64,000 nucleotides of DNA from Spongiibacteraceae bacterium UBA5047 (GTDB lineage Bacteria > Pseudomonadota > Gammaproteobacteria > Pseudomonadales > Spongiibacteraceae): assembly GCA_002415025.1 (NCBI GenBank), contig DIBR01000029.1, positions 26,011 to 90,010 on the forward strand, given 5' to 3'. The translations under genes and the position numbers were made by a program. The notes below the pieces were generated by a model. That model saw nothing but the letters and a program-made list of their open reading frames with translations, made no database searches and was not told where the DNA came from. Of the stretch, positions 34,029-42,156 are shown one piece after another; the stretch's first letter is position 1; each line of letters starts with the position of its first letter.

Positions 34029-35234
34029 ATGTCGGTAGCGAGTGATCAGGAGTTGGAAAAGTTTCGTCTTGAGGTGCGCGCATTTCTTGAGACGGCACCT
34101 ACGGAAAGTATTCTGGAGGCGGGGCGTAAAACGACCAGTGTGTTTGCTCCCTTTGCGCCGACCATGGCCTGGCAAAAGATTTTGTCTGACAAGGGCTGGG
34201 TAGCGCCGTCATGGCCGAAGGAGTTTGGCGGTACCGGCTGGGATGTGCAGCAGCGCTATATATTTGCCGAGGAATACAATCGCCTGTGTTTGCCGCCGTT
34301 GTTACCACAAAACCTGCAAATGGTAGGCCCGGCTGTTATCGGTTTTGGCAGTGATCAACAGAAGGCCGAATTGCTGCCGCGTATGTTGTCGGGCGAAGAT
34401 TTCTGGTGTCAGGGCTATTCCGAGCCCGGAGCCGGTTCGGACCTGGCCTCTCTAAAATGTCGCGCCGATAAAGATGGCGGTGACTACGTCCTGAACGGTA
34501 GTAAAACCTGGACAACTTATGCACACCACGCCAATAAAATGTTCGCGTTGGTGCGCACAAGCAGTGAGGGTAAGCCGCAGCGAGGCATTACTTTCCTGTT
34601 GCTCGACATGAATTTGCCCGGTATGGAAGTCAGGCCGATCATTGGCCTGGACGGCTGCCCGGAACAATGTGAAGTGTTCTTTAGCGATGTGCGGGTGCCT
34701 CAATGCAACCGGGTCGGGAATGAGAACGAAGGCTGGAGTGTTGCCAAGTACGTACTTGAATTTGAGCGTGGTGGCAGCACCTTTGCGCCCTGGCTAAACC
34801 CTGCGCTTGAGCGCTTGCGTCAGCAGTGTGGCAAACCGCTGAGTGCACAGGGTGAGAGGCTGATTGATGACCCGCATATTCGACGTCGGCTGGCAGCGTT
34901 GGAAGTTGATATTCAGGCGGTTGAACATACCGAGAAGCGTGTGAATGCCAGCCTTAAACACGGGGAGAATCCCGGCCCCATGGCTTCGTTGATCAAAATC
35001 ATGGGCAGTGAAGTGATGCAGTCTTTTTCGGAGTTGCAGCTGGATGTTGCCGGCCTCGATGCTTTGCCGGTGCAGCGTGAGGCGCTGGAGATAGGCGCAA
35101 CGCCCGGTGACATTGTGCCAGAGGCGCACAGCTTGGCGATGCCATACTATTTGAACACGCGTGCAGCATCCATTTATGCCGGATCTAACGAAGTACAACG
35201 CAGCCTGTTAGCCAAAGCCGTACTGGGTTTGTAG
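34029..35234 (+). CDS. Acyl-CoA dehydrogenase, subunit A of a probable heteromeric pair
   Basis: A 401-residue acyl-CoA dehydrogenase. Motifs: WPKEFGGTGW, CQGYSEPGAGSDLASL (FAD/substrate), NGSKTWTTYAHHA and the C-terminal IYAGSNEVQRSL. I start at ATG 34029, preceded by AAAGAG, giving a normal length; the in-frame ATG 72 nt upstream lies inside the hotdog gene. A second, shorter dehydrogenase gene begins 42 nt after its stop. Adjacent pairs of this type form alpha2beta2 enzymes in steroid side-chain degradation, though other branched acyl-CoAs are possible. Confidence 0.87.
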   Translation: MSVASDQELEKFRLEVRAFLETAPTESILEAGRKTTSVFAPFAPTMAWQKILSDKGWVAPSWPKEFGGTGWDVQQRYIFAEEYNRLCLPPLLPQNLQMVGPAVIGFGSDQQKAELLPRMLSGEDFWCQGYSEPGAGSDLASLKCRADKDGGDYVLNGSKTWTTYAHHANKMFALVRTSSEGKPQRGITFLLLDMNLPGMEVRPIIGLDGCPEQCEVFFSDVRVPQCNRVGNENEGWSVAKYVLEFERGGSTFAPWLNPALERLRQQCGKPLSAQGERLIDDPHIRRRLAALEVDIQAVEHTEKRVNASLKHGENPGPMASLIKIMGSEVMQSFSELQLDVAGLDALPVQREALEIGATPGDIVPEAHSLAMPYYLNTRAASIYAGSNEVQRSLLAKAVLGL

Positions 35235-35275
35235 CGGCGCAACATCGATCAGGGCATTTTATTCCGGGACTTTCT

Positions 35276-36379
35276 ATGCAATTTCAATACAACGAAGAAC
35301 AGGCACTGTTTAAAGACAGCCTGAAAAAATTTGTCGACGACAATTATGCCTACGAATCGCGTTGCAAGCTGGTTGACTCTGCCCAGGGCTATTCCGAGGC
35401 GCACTGGCAGAAACTTGCCGAGCTTGGCGTTCTGGGCTTGCCCTTTGCGGAAGAGTACGGCGGCTTCGCCGGTGATTTGCCCTTTCTGACAGCCGTTGCG
35501 GAAGAGTTTGGTCGAGGCTTGGTGGTTGAGCCTTTTTTCTCCACGGTAGTACTGGCAGGGCAGCTACTGGCCAGCGCAGCCCCTGATTCGATCAAGACCG
35601 AGCTGCTTCCCAAGGTCGCCGATGGCACTTTGAAATTGGCCTTGGCCTGGGAGGAGCGGGGCAGCCGCGGCAATCCCGGGCGAACGGATTGTACTGTGGT
35701 CGACAAGGGTGACAGAGCGATCTTGCAAGGCGAAAAACTGGCCGTGTTAGGGGGTGGTTCCGCAGACGCCATGCTGGTTACCGCACGAACGGATGAGGGC
35801 AAGTTGGCTCTGTTGTTGGTGAATGCCGGTGTTCCGGGCTTGACGATCAAGCCCTATGCCCTAGTTAACGGAAGTCGCGGGGCAACACTCAGCTTTAGCG
35901 ACGTAGAAGCCACTGTGTTGCAAACAGATGCACTAGCCCTTGTGCAAGCATGCCTGGATCGTGCGCTTATCGTGTTGTGTGCCGAAGCATTGGGTGCGAT
36001 GGATGCCTTGATGGCCAATACGCTGGAATACAGCAAAACCCGTCAACAGTTTGGTTTGCCCATTGCGGCTTTTCAGGCACTGCAACATCGCATGGCAGAT
36101 ATGTATATAGCGTGTGAGAAAACCCGCTCATTGCTCTGGGCAGCGATTCAGGCAGACGCGCAGGGCGACTGTCGCCGCGCCGCCTCGGTATTGAAAGCAG
36201 AGGTCGGCAGCGGTGGCCGTTATGTCGGGCAGCAAGCCATACAGTTGCACGGTGGCATTGGCATGACGGACGAATTGAATGTGGGAGCTCACTTCAAGCT
36301 ATTAACGCAGATAGATATTTTATGCGGTAATCGCGATTTTCATTTGCAGCGATTGTCGGACCTGGCCGAGGTTCATTGA
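35276..36379 (+). CDS. Acyl-CoA dehydrogenase, subunit B of a probable heteromeric pair
   Basis: A 367-residue acyl-CoA dehydrogenase that is shorter and more diverged than its neighbour. The N-terminal helices (EEYGGFAGDLPFLTAVAEEFG) and C-terminal LHGGIGMTDELNVGAHFK are recognisable. The central FAD-binding segment is altered (AWEERGSRGNPGRTD in place of the TEPxAGSD pattern), which suggests it depends on the partner for a complete site. Same operon as the gene upstream. Confidence 0.85.
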   Translation: MQFQYNEEQALFKDSLKKFVDDNYAYESRCKLVDSAQGYSEAHWQKLAELGVLGLPFAEEYGGFAGDLPFLTAVAEEFGRGLVVEPFFSTVVLAGQLLASAAPDSIKTELLPKVADGTLKLALAWEERGSRGNPGRTDCTVVDKGDRAILQGEKLAVLGGGSADAMLVTARTDEGKLALLLVNAGVPGLTIKPYALVNGSRGATLSFSDVEATVLQTDALALVQACLDRALIVLCAEALGAMDALMANTLEYSKTRQQFGLPIAAFQALQHRMADMYIACEKTRSLLWAAIQADAQGDCRRAASVLKAEVGSGGRYVGQQAIQLHGGIGMTDELNVGAHFKLLTQIDILCGNRDFHLQRLSDLAEVH

Positions 36380-36399
36380 ATGCCTGCCTCGCGGGCGAG

Positions 36400-37434
36400 T
36401 TAGATATTCGCTACCTGGGGCTGATGGCGCATCGCTTCCGGCGATGTGCCATAGTAACTTCGATAGGCCCGATTGAAATTGTTGGTATGGGTATAACCCA
36501 GCTGATAGGCAATTTCCTTTAACGGCATATTCGAGTTATACAAATACTGTCGTGCCAGCCCCATACGCACCTCCAGGCATACCGACCTGAAATTGGTATT
36601 TGCCTGCGTCAGGTACCGGCGCAAACTGCGAGCGTTCAATTTCAGATGAACTGCCGTGCCTTCCAGGGAGAACTGACAAGTTTGCGGTTGTTCTACCAGA
36701 GCCCGCTTTACCCGCGCCACAATACCCGTACCGTGGTAGCCCTCGCCGAGTACCTGCTTAACCTCTGCGGCACAGCTGGCCAGCAGTGACGAGTTGCCGG
36801 TGGGAATTGGCAAGAACATCCACGGTTTGGGCAGAGCAATAACGGTATGAGCCTCGTTGAACGATACCGGACAGCCGAATAACTCCGCGTAGCGTTCGCT
36901 GTAATCCGGTGCCGGGTAGTTCAAGGTGACAAAGCTTGGGTGGGACGCTTGCCCGTCGGGCAGGATTGCCTGGATACAGCGCCAAATAGCGATCATGCTC
37001 ATTTCCAGCAGGGGTTCTCTATAGGCTCTGACCTCGCTGGTAGTGGTGTACACGAGCAGGTAGTGAGTGTCGGTTGCCGCCATCTTTGAGCGCAGTACAT
37101 AGCCCGATGCGTTCAGGGCATGCCCTGTAATTTTGGCGGCTTGCAGAACGGTAGGTGCCGTCAGAACGGCGTAACCGAGCAGGCCGGTGTCGGTGAGTTG
37201 AGCGCGGTCACCAATTTGCAGGGCGATGTCGGGAATGGCCTCTTGCCGGAGCGTCATCACGGCTTTCAGAAACAGCCGCATACTGTCCAGTCGCTCCGGG
37301 TTGCTCCAGTCGGGCTTAAGCCCCAGCTCCGCGGTCAGAGCGCGCTGGTCGATTGCCGGATAACGGGATGACAGCACATCTCTCAGTGCTGCGAGACGGC
37401 GCTTGCCGATATGTTCCGATTCCATAAGCAGCAT
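36400..37434 (-). CDS. AraC-family regulator with Arabinose_bd-type sensor domain (1)
   Basis: A 344-residue regulator. The N-terminal sensor resembles PF12625 (also found in OruR- and ArgR-type proteins) and the C-terminal AraC helix-turn-helix pair includes MPLKEIAYQLGYTHTNNFNRAYRSYYGTSPEAMR. I start at ATG 37434, which gives the usual family length, with a weak GGGGG site; a longer frame to 37599 adds 55 residues without a domain. It faces away from the second AraC gene, sharing a 205-nt region with a palindrome. Effector unknown. Confidence 0.85.
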   Translation of the reverse strand: MLLMESEHIGKRRLAALRDVLSSRYPAIDQRALTAELGLKPDWSNPERLDSMRLFLKAVMTLRQEAIPDIALQIGDRAQLTDTGLLGYAVLTAPTVLQAAKITGHALNASGYVLRSKMAATDTHYLLVYTTTSEVRAYREPLLEMSMIAIWRCIQAILPDGQASHPSFVTLNYPAPDYSERYAELFGCPVSFNEAHTVIALPKPWMFLPIPTGNSSLLASCAAEVKQVLGEGYHGTGIVARVKRALVEQPQTCQFSLEGTAVHLKLNARSLRRYLTQANTNFRSVCLEVRMGLARQYLYNSNMPLKEIAYQLGYTHTNNFNRAYRSYYGTSPEAMRHQPQVANI

Positions 37435-37485
37435 GCGATTGCCCCCGTTATCTGTAGACCTTGCAGAGCCTTTTTGTATGGACGG

Positions 37486-37516
37486 AAATGATAGTACGTT
37501 GTGGCCACAAATGATA
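37486..37516. promoter_or_regulatory. Candidate operator in the region between two AraC genes
   Basis: A perfect 12-bp palindrome, TTGTGGCCACAA (37499-37510), is flanked by two direct copies of AAATGATA (37486-37493 and 37509-37516), 23 bp apart. It is 52-74 nt upstream of the minus-strand regulator start and about 125 nt upstream of the plus-strand one. The symmetry and the repeat spacing (about two helical turns) suggest a site bound by one or both regulators. This is a prediction. Confidence 0.45.
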
Positions 37517-37639
37517 CCTGATGGTCTTTTTATCGCCGCCAGTCCTGATATTCTCTGTCCCAGTAAAACGTGAGGGCCGTGTAAAGTACGTGGCATCAAC
37601 CCGCTATCAGATTATAAAACACAGAGCGAGGATTGCGTT

Positions 37640-38662
37640 GTGAGAACACCAACGGTTTGCCGAGAGTATCTGGATAACCTCCTGGAATACCTCTACGCTC
37701 AGGGCGCAACGCCAAGGCAGCTGCAGGGCCTGATGCGCCTTGACCCCCAGGACCATATCAGTGAGCAGGGCCGTTTTCCGCTACGCCTGTTTGAAATGCT
37801 GCTAGATGCCGGCAGCCAGTTACTCAATGATTACTACCTTGGCGCTCACGCGGGTGCGCACTGCTCCAGCCAACCCTGGGGTATGGTGAACTATCTGGGC
37901 ATGAGTGCCTCAAGCAACCGCGAGGCGGTAAGTGCGGTTGTGAATTACTCTCGGCTACTGATTGACCACGGTGACGTCGAGTTGAGCGAAGAGGTGAATG
38001 ACCAGCGCGCTGCGCGCCTGACATGGGTGTTGCCGCCGCGCCAATTGCCTTCGCGACAGGTGATCGAGTTTTTCTTCAGTAACTGGTACCGCGTGAACAA
38101 GCCCTTGCTGGACCGATGGTGTTCAAAACGAGAAATTCACTTCACCCACGACGGCCCGGCCGACAGCGGTGAAATTGAGCGTATTATAGAGGCGCCGGTT
38201 CACTATGGCAGCCATTGCAATGCGGTGGAGTTTGATCGGCACTTTCTCGATCGTCCGACAAAGTTTCCTCACTCAGGCATACACAAGTCGCTTGAACAAG
38301 CGGCGCAGGCCGAGCTGTCGAACCTGCAGTTTGAGGACCGTATAATCCGCGATGTAAAAGAATGCATTATGAATCAGCTGGCAAGCGGTGTGCCTAAACT
38401 TGAAGAGGTTGCCGCAAACCTGCGTTTGACGCCCAGAACCTTGCAGCGCCGACTTAACAACACCAACACCAACTTCAAATATATGGTGGACGATGCCCGC
38501 AAGGAGCGGTCCATTCGCCTGATTTCCGATTCGGCGCTCGGTCTGCCCGATATATCTGCGGAGTTGGGCTTTAGCGATCAAAGTGCTTTCCAGAAGGCGT
38601 TTAAACGCTGGTACGGTCAAGCGCCCGGGCGCTATCGTTTGATGTTGCAAACCGTCAATTAA
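37640..38662 (+). CDS. AraC-family regulator with Arabinose_bd-type sensor domain (2)
   Basis: A 340-residue protein. The sensor domain (about 1-220) is of the same class as the two other AraC proteins here, and the C terminus has LEEVAANLRLTPRTLQRRL and DISAELGFSDQSAFQKAFKRWYGQAPGRYR. GTG start at 37640 with GAGGA upstream. It is followed after REP-like repeats by the DUF4334, dehydrogenase and thioesterase genes. Regulation of those or of the divergent genes is possible. Confidence 0.88.
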   Translation: MRTPTVCREYLDNLLEYLYAQGATPRQLQGLMRLDPQDHISEQGRFPLRLFEMLLDAGSQLLNDYYLGAHAGAHCSSQPWGMVNYLGMSASSNREAVSAVVNYSRLLIDHGDVELSEEVNDQRAARLTWVLPPRQLPSRQVIEFFFSNWYRVNKPLLDRWCSKREIHFTHDGPADSGEIERIIEAPVHYGSHCNAVEFDRHFLDRPTKFPHSGIHKSLEQAAQAELSNLQFEDRIIRDVKECIMNQLASGVPKLEEVAANLRLTPRTLQRRLNNTNTNFKYMVDDARKERSIRLISDSALGLPDISAELGFSDQSAFQKAFKRWYGQAPGRYRLMLQTVN

Positions 38663-38677
38663 CCTTGATAGGCGCGG

Positions 38678-38808
38678 TTGCCCGCAACGCTTTGCTTATG
38701 CGGGCCTACGCTGCGTACCTCTTGTCATATGCAGGCCGGAATAAGCGCAGCCCGCAGCGGGCCTACGATGTGGAATTGGTAGGCCGGAATAAGCGCAGCG
38801 TTTCCGGC
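38678..38808. repeat. Cluster of three REP-like palindromic repeats (GTAGGCC family)
   Basis: Three copies in 131 nt fill the gap before the DUF4334 gene: 38678-38710 in reverse orientation, a hybrid or damaged copy at about 38731-38765, and a clean forward copy at 38779-38808 (GTAGGCCGGAATAAGCGCAG then CGTTTCCGGC). Compare the doublet at 19114-19213. Each can form a stem. Confidence 0.72.
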
Positions 38809-38835
38809 TATCGCTAAGTTAATAAGGAGTTTTCA

Positions 38836-39282
38836 ATGGCAGCATCGACTGCGCTTCAAAAATTTGTAGATAGCGAAACCCCGATAGAAGTTGATCAGCT
38901 CCACTCATTTTACGACTCATTGCCGGCAATCGATTGCGAATTTATGCTCGGCGACTGGCTGGGCGGCTGCTTCAACACCGGCCACCGCGGTGAGAAAATG
39001 CTGGCAAATCTGGGTTGGGGTGGCAAGCGGTTCACCGCATTGAACGATGTTAATCCCATTATGTCGATTGATGATAACGGTGCTTTGCAGGTGAATGAGG
39101 TGCTTGGCACAGCGTCCCTGCGTATCGTTGAATATCGCGGTCAGACAACGGCCACAATGGTCTACGACCAACATCCGATTTTTGATCACTTCAAAAAGAT
39201 CGATGACGACCAGGTGCTGGGCGTTATGGATAGCAAAGGCGACGATTTCCCCCTGTATTTCTATCTTCGCCGCGCACGCTGA
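38836..39282 (+). CDS. GXWXG/DUF4334 domain protein
   Basis: A 148-residue protein with the two family blocks: an N-terminal GDWLGGCFNTGHRGEKML segment (GxWxG domain) and a C-terminal FPLYFYLRRAR (DUF4334). These cytoplasmic proteins are of unknown function and often occur near acyl-CoA or alcohol metabolism genes. AGGAG lies 8-12 nt upstream of the ATG. It is 2 nt from the alcohol dehydrogenase gene, so the pair is one operon. Confidence 0.85.
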   Translation: MAASTALQKFVDSETPIEVDQLHSFYDSLPAIDCEFMLGDWLGGCFNTGHRGEKMLANLGWGGKRFTALNDVNPIMSIDDNGALQVNEVLGTASLRIVEYRGQTTATMVYDQHPIFDHFKKIDDDQVLGVMDSKGDDFPLYFYLRRAR

Positions 39283-39284
39283 AC

Positions 39285-40376
39285 ATGCAGATTCGAGCTG
39301 TGATTGCGCGTTCGGCAGGGCAGCCCCTGACGATTGAGAGTTGTGATCTGGGGGAACCCGTGGCCGGTGAAGTACGCCTGAAAATGGAAGCCTGCGGTGT
39401 TTGCCATACCGATATTGTTGCCTTAAACCAGGATTGGCCGGTGCCCTTGCCGGCAGTGCTGGGCCATGAAGGTGTGGGTCGTATTGAAGCCCTTGGTGCG
39501 GATGTCGCGGGTTTTGAAATTGGTGATCGTGTACTGGTGAGTTTTGGCTCCTGTGGCCAATGCAAAAATTGCAACAACCATGCCCCCGGGTATTGTGACA
39601 ATGCGCTGTTATTTCAGGTGATGGCGCAACGTCTCGATGGTAGTTCGCCCTTGAGCCAGAACGGGGAGAAAATCAGCGGTCATTTTTTTGCCCAGTCTTC
39701 TTTCGCCACTCACGCTGTGGCGGCAACCCGGAATATGGTCAAACTACCGGATCACGTCCCCGCCGAGTTGATGGCGCCTTTGGCCTGCGGCGTGCAGACG
39801 GGTATGGCAGCGGTGTTGGTCGCGCTTAAGGCAGAGCGCGGTTCGGCACTGGCAATAACCGGCTGTGGAGCCGTTGGCTTGTCGGCCATTATGGGGGCGA
39901 AGATCGCAGGTTGTGATCCTGTTGTTGCGGTAGATATCAACGCGGGTCGTCTCGAGCTGGCACGGGAACTGGGGGCAACACATTGTCTGGATGGCAATGC
40001 CAGTGATCTTAAAAAGCAGCTCCGCAAGCTGGGCGGAATGGATTATGTGATCGACACCAGCGGCATTCCCGACGTACTTGGCACTGGTTTTGATGTGCTG
40101 CGCGCACGTGGAACGCTACTCACTCTGGGGGTTTCTCCGCCGGGCAGCCAATTACCGATAGACCTCGGCAGCTTGTTGATGAGCGGTAAAACCGTGCGCG
40201 GCTCAATAGAGGGTGACTCGGTTCCGAAAGAATTTATTCCGCAAATGATTACCTACTTCGAACAGGGTTTGATGCCGCTCGACAAGCTTGTTGAAACTTA
40301 TGCCTTTGACGACATCAACACTGCGATAAACGCTGCCGTTAGCGGAGCGGTCATCAAGCCGGTGTTGTTGATGTGA
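39285..40376 (+). CDS. Zinc-dependent alcohol dehydrogenase (aryl-alcohol type)
   Basis: A 363-residue MDR-family dehydrogenase. Catalytic zinc ligands lie in CGVCHTD and GHEGVG; the structural zinc site is CGQCKNCNNHAPGYC; NAD binding uses GCGAVGLSAIMGAK, then VVAVDINAGRLELA. The absence of a signal peptide and class-III-type loops places it near the XylB-like aryl-alcohol dehydrogenases. It oxidises an alcohol to an aldehyde with NAD. Adjacent to the DUF4334 gene; the molybdenum hydroxylase at 43 kb could act on an aldehyde product. Confidence 0.9.
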   Translation: MQIRAVIARSAGQPLTIESCDLGEPVAGEVRLKMEACGVCHTDIVALNQDWPVPLPAVLGHEGVGRIEALGADVAGFEIGDRVLVSFGSCGQCKNCNNHAPGYCDNALLFQVMAQRLDGSSPLSQNGEKISGHFFAQSSFATHAVAATRNMVKLPDHVPAELMAPLACGVQTGMAAVLVALKAERGSALAITGCGAVGLSAIMGAKIAGCDPVVAVDINAGRLELARELGATHCLDGNASDLKKQLRKLGGMDYVIDTSGIPDVLGTGFDVLRARGTLLTLGVSPPGSQLPIDLGSLLMSGKTVRGSIEGDSVPKEFIPQMITYFEQGLMPLDKLVETYAFDDINTAINAAVSGAVIKPVLLM

Positions 40377-40414
40377 TTCGATTTGCTATCGTTCTCTTCA
40401 GAGAAATTGTGAAT

Positions 40415-40446
40415 AGCCATTGAACCAATTGCCAGAGCCATTGGAA
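40415..40446. promoter_or_regulatory. Tandem AGCCATTG repeats, candidate AraC-type operator
   Basis: Two copies of AGCCATTG (40415-40422 and 40436-40443), exactly 21 bp apart, lie 46-74 nt upstream of the thioesterase start, with loosely matching flanks. Direct repeats spaced two helical turns are a common arrangement for AraC-family half-sites, and an AraC gene lies just downstream at 40.9 kb. Prediction only. Confidence 0.4.
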
Positions 40447-40488
40447 ACGCGTAATTTGGGCGCTCTTTGAATTTGGGGGAGTGTCAAG

Positions 40489-40890
40489 GTGAGATCAATC
40501 AATATCCGGCCACGATTCAGCGAAACCGATGCGCTGGGTCATATCAATAACACCGCCGTAGCAGTTTGGTTTGAGGCCGGTCGGGTTGAGTATATTGATG
40601 ACCTGCTCGCTGAGATGCATGGCGGAGCGCCGAGCTGGGTGATGGCGACGCAAACACTGGACTATGTTGCCGAGAATTTTTTTGGTGTTGATGTGCGTGT
40701 TGATGTGGCCATTACGAAAGTAGGGCGCAGTTCATTTACCGTTGTTTGTCGTATGTATCAGAATGATAATTTGACGGTAAAGGCCAGTTCCGTGCTGGTA
40801 TTTGTTGATAAGAAAACCCGAAAGTCGTCGCCCTTGCCTGACGATATGCGGGCCCTGCTTGAGTCTGAACTGGACCCCGACTGGTTGTAG
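40489..40890 (+). CDS. 4HBT-type hotdog thioesterase
   Basis: A 133-residue hotdog thioesterase with the active-site motif TDALGHINN near the N terminus (the Asp of D-x-x-GHxNN), followed by WFEAGRVEYID. It hydrolyses acyl- or aryl-CoA thioesters. GTG start at 40489 with GGGGGAG upstream. It is paralogous to the protein at 33.5 kb, which lacks the Asp. It converges with an AraC regulator, 12 nt between stops. Confidence 0.87.
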   Translation: MRSINIRPRFSETDALGHINNTAVAVWFEAGRVEYIDDLLAEMHGGAPSWVMATQTLDYVAENFFGVDVRVDVAITKVGRSSFTVVCRMYQNDNLTVKASSVLVFVDKKTRKSSPLPDDMRALLESELDPDWL

Positions 40891-40902
40891 GAGCCTGCCC
40901 GG

Positions 40903-41952
40903 TCACGGCGGGGAAATGCTTTCCTGTTGTCGGCGATAGTGGTTGGGCGGAACCCCGGTCCAGTTGCGAAACGAGCGAATAAAGGCGCTGGGTTCAGAAA
41001 ACCCCAGCTGATAAGAAATTTCCTGAACGCTGTGTTCCGTTTGCTGTAAAAACTCAATGGCGGTATCGCGCAATAATTCGTTGCGTATCTGGCGGTAATC
41101 ACACCCTTCTTCCCTGAGTCTGCGTCGCAGCGTTTGCGGGGTTAACCCAAGTGACGCAGCAATCTGCTCGTAGCTGGGGTTTTTCGGCAGGGACTTTTTG
41201 ATATAGCGGCGAATCTGCTCGGTGTAGCTCTTTTGCCGGGTTGGCATAAACAGCAAGTTGTAGGGCATTTGCCTAATGAGACTATCGAGTTCCTCGGGGG
41301 TTTTGATAATGGGGAGATCGAGCGCTCGTTGTTCAAAAATAAATTCGCTAACGCTGCCGTCAAAGCGCGTTGGGCAGAAAAACAGATAGTGGTATTCGTC
41401 CCGGTGCGCGGGTGGCGGATAATGGCAGTTTACCGACAGCAAGGGTATGGGCGTGCCGACCAGCCAGCTCAAAAAGCGGTGAGTAAGCATCAGGTGTTGT
41501 TCGAATACCCACGGTGATTGTGGGTATTCCGGGTCCGGGCGCATTTGATATCGCACAAACTTCCCGTCAATTTCACACTGTAATGAATGGCCGATTTCAA
41601 AGAGGCTGAAGAACGCTATGTTGCGCTCTATAGCTGTGCGCAGGTCCTGCGCCTCGGCGACATACTGAGCCATAATCTGGAAGGTGCCGAGTTTCATCTT
41701 ACGTGGAAAGTGGCCGCAGGATTCGTCTTCACTACTGCGCATGGCCAGACGGCTGAGCTGGGAGAATTGCGCTGGTGAAATTCGCGATTTCCCCTCATTT
41801 ACAGCATTTGGGGAAATGCCGGCTTTGCTCAGAAGGTCGTCGCGGCTGCAGTGCGGCACGTCAAAGCGCTCAAGCATGGCGCGAACAAAACATACAGATA
41901 TGGTGCGGCTGTTCAAAAGGGCTTGCCTCCGACCGGGTTGCTCTGGTTGCAA
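40903..41952 (-). CDS. AraC-family regulator with Arabinose_bd-type sensor domain (3)
   Basis: A 349-residue AraC protein: sensor domain (about 20-240), then the double helix-turn-helix with YEQIAASLGLTPQTLRRRLREEG and VQEISYQLGFSEPSAFIRSFRNWTGVPPNHYR. It is divergent from the SDR gene; the 204-nt region between them holds copy 2 of the shared 39-bp element, so this protein is my best candidate to bind it. If so it would also control the beta-oxidation operon at 8.6 kb. Confidence 0.88.
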   Translation of the reverse strand: MQPEQPGRRQALLNSRTISVCFVRAMLERFDVPHCSRDDLLSKAGISPNAVNEGKSRISPAQFSQLSRLAMRSSEDESCGHFPRKMKLGTFQIMAQYVAEAQDLRTAIERNIAFFSLFEIGHSLQCEIDGKFVRYQMRPDPEYPQSPWVFEQHLMLTHRFLSWLVGTPIPLLSVNCHYPPPAHRDEYHYLFFCPTRFDGSVSEFIFEQRALDLPIIKTPEELDSLIRQMPYNLLFMPTRQKSYTEQIRRYIKKSLPKNPSYEQIAASLGLTPQTLRRRLREEGCDYRQIRNELLRDTAIEFLQQTEHSVQEISYQLGFSEPSAFIRSFRNWTGVPPNHYRRQQESISPP

Positions 41953-42005
41953 TGACGGCGTAATTGCTCTGAATTTCGATGGTACTCGAATTGTGCTTTG
42001 CTTGT

Positions 42006-42044
42006 TGTAATAAAATGTCTATCGTATGTCACTCGCCGTCATTG
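42006..42044 (+). promoter_or_regulatory. Shared operator-like element, copy 2
   Basis: The 39-bp counterpart of the element at 8543-8581. It starts with the identical 19 nt TGTAATAAAATGTCTATCG, then TATGTCAC and GTCATTG; 5 of 39 positions differ. It lies 113 nt upstream of the SDR start and 54 nt upstream of the divergent AraC gene's start, so it could serve either promoter. Confidence 0.65.
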
Positions 42045-42156
42045 TTGCAATTCGGCGTGACCCCGATGCTATGGCAGCTTTGGCGTACCTGTGCCGCTCT
42101 TTTCACAAAGTGGGTGGCGGGCATTAATATCAGCAATGAACACAAGGGAGCATATT

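Noticed and set aside
38678..38808. Possible CRISPR array because of regularly repeated units.
   Set aside because: The copies are in mixed orientations, differ in sequence and lack uniform spacers. They are REP-like palindromes.
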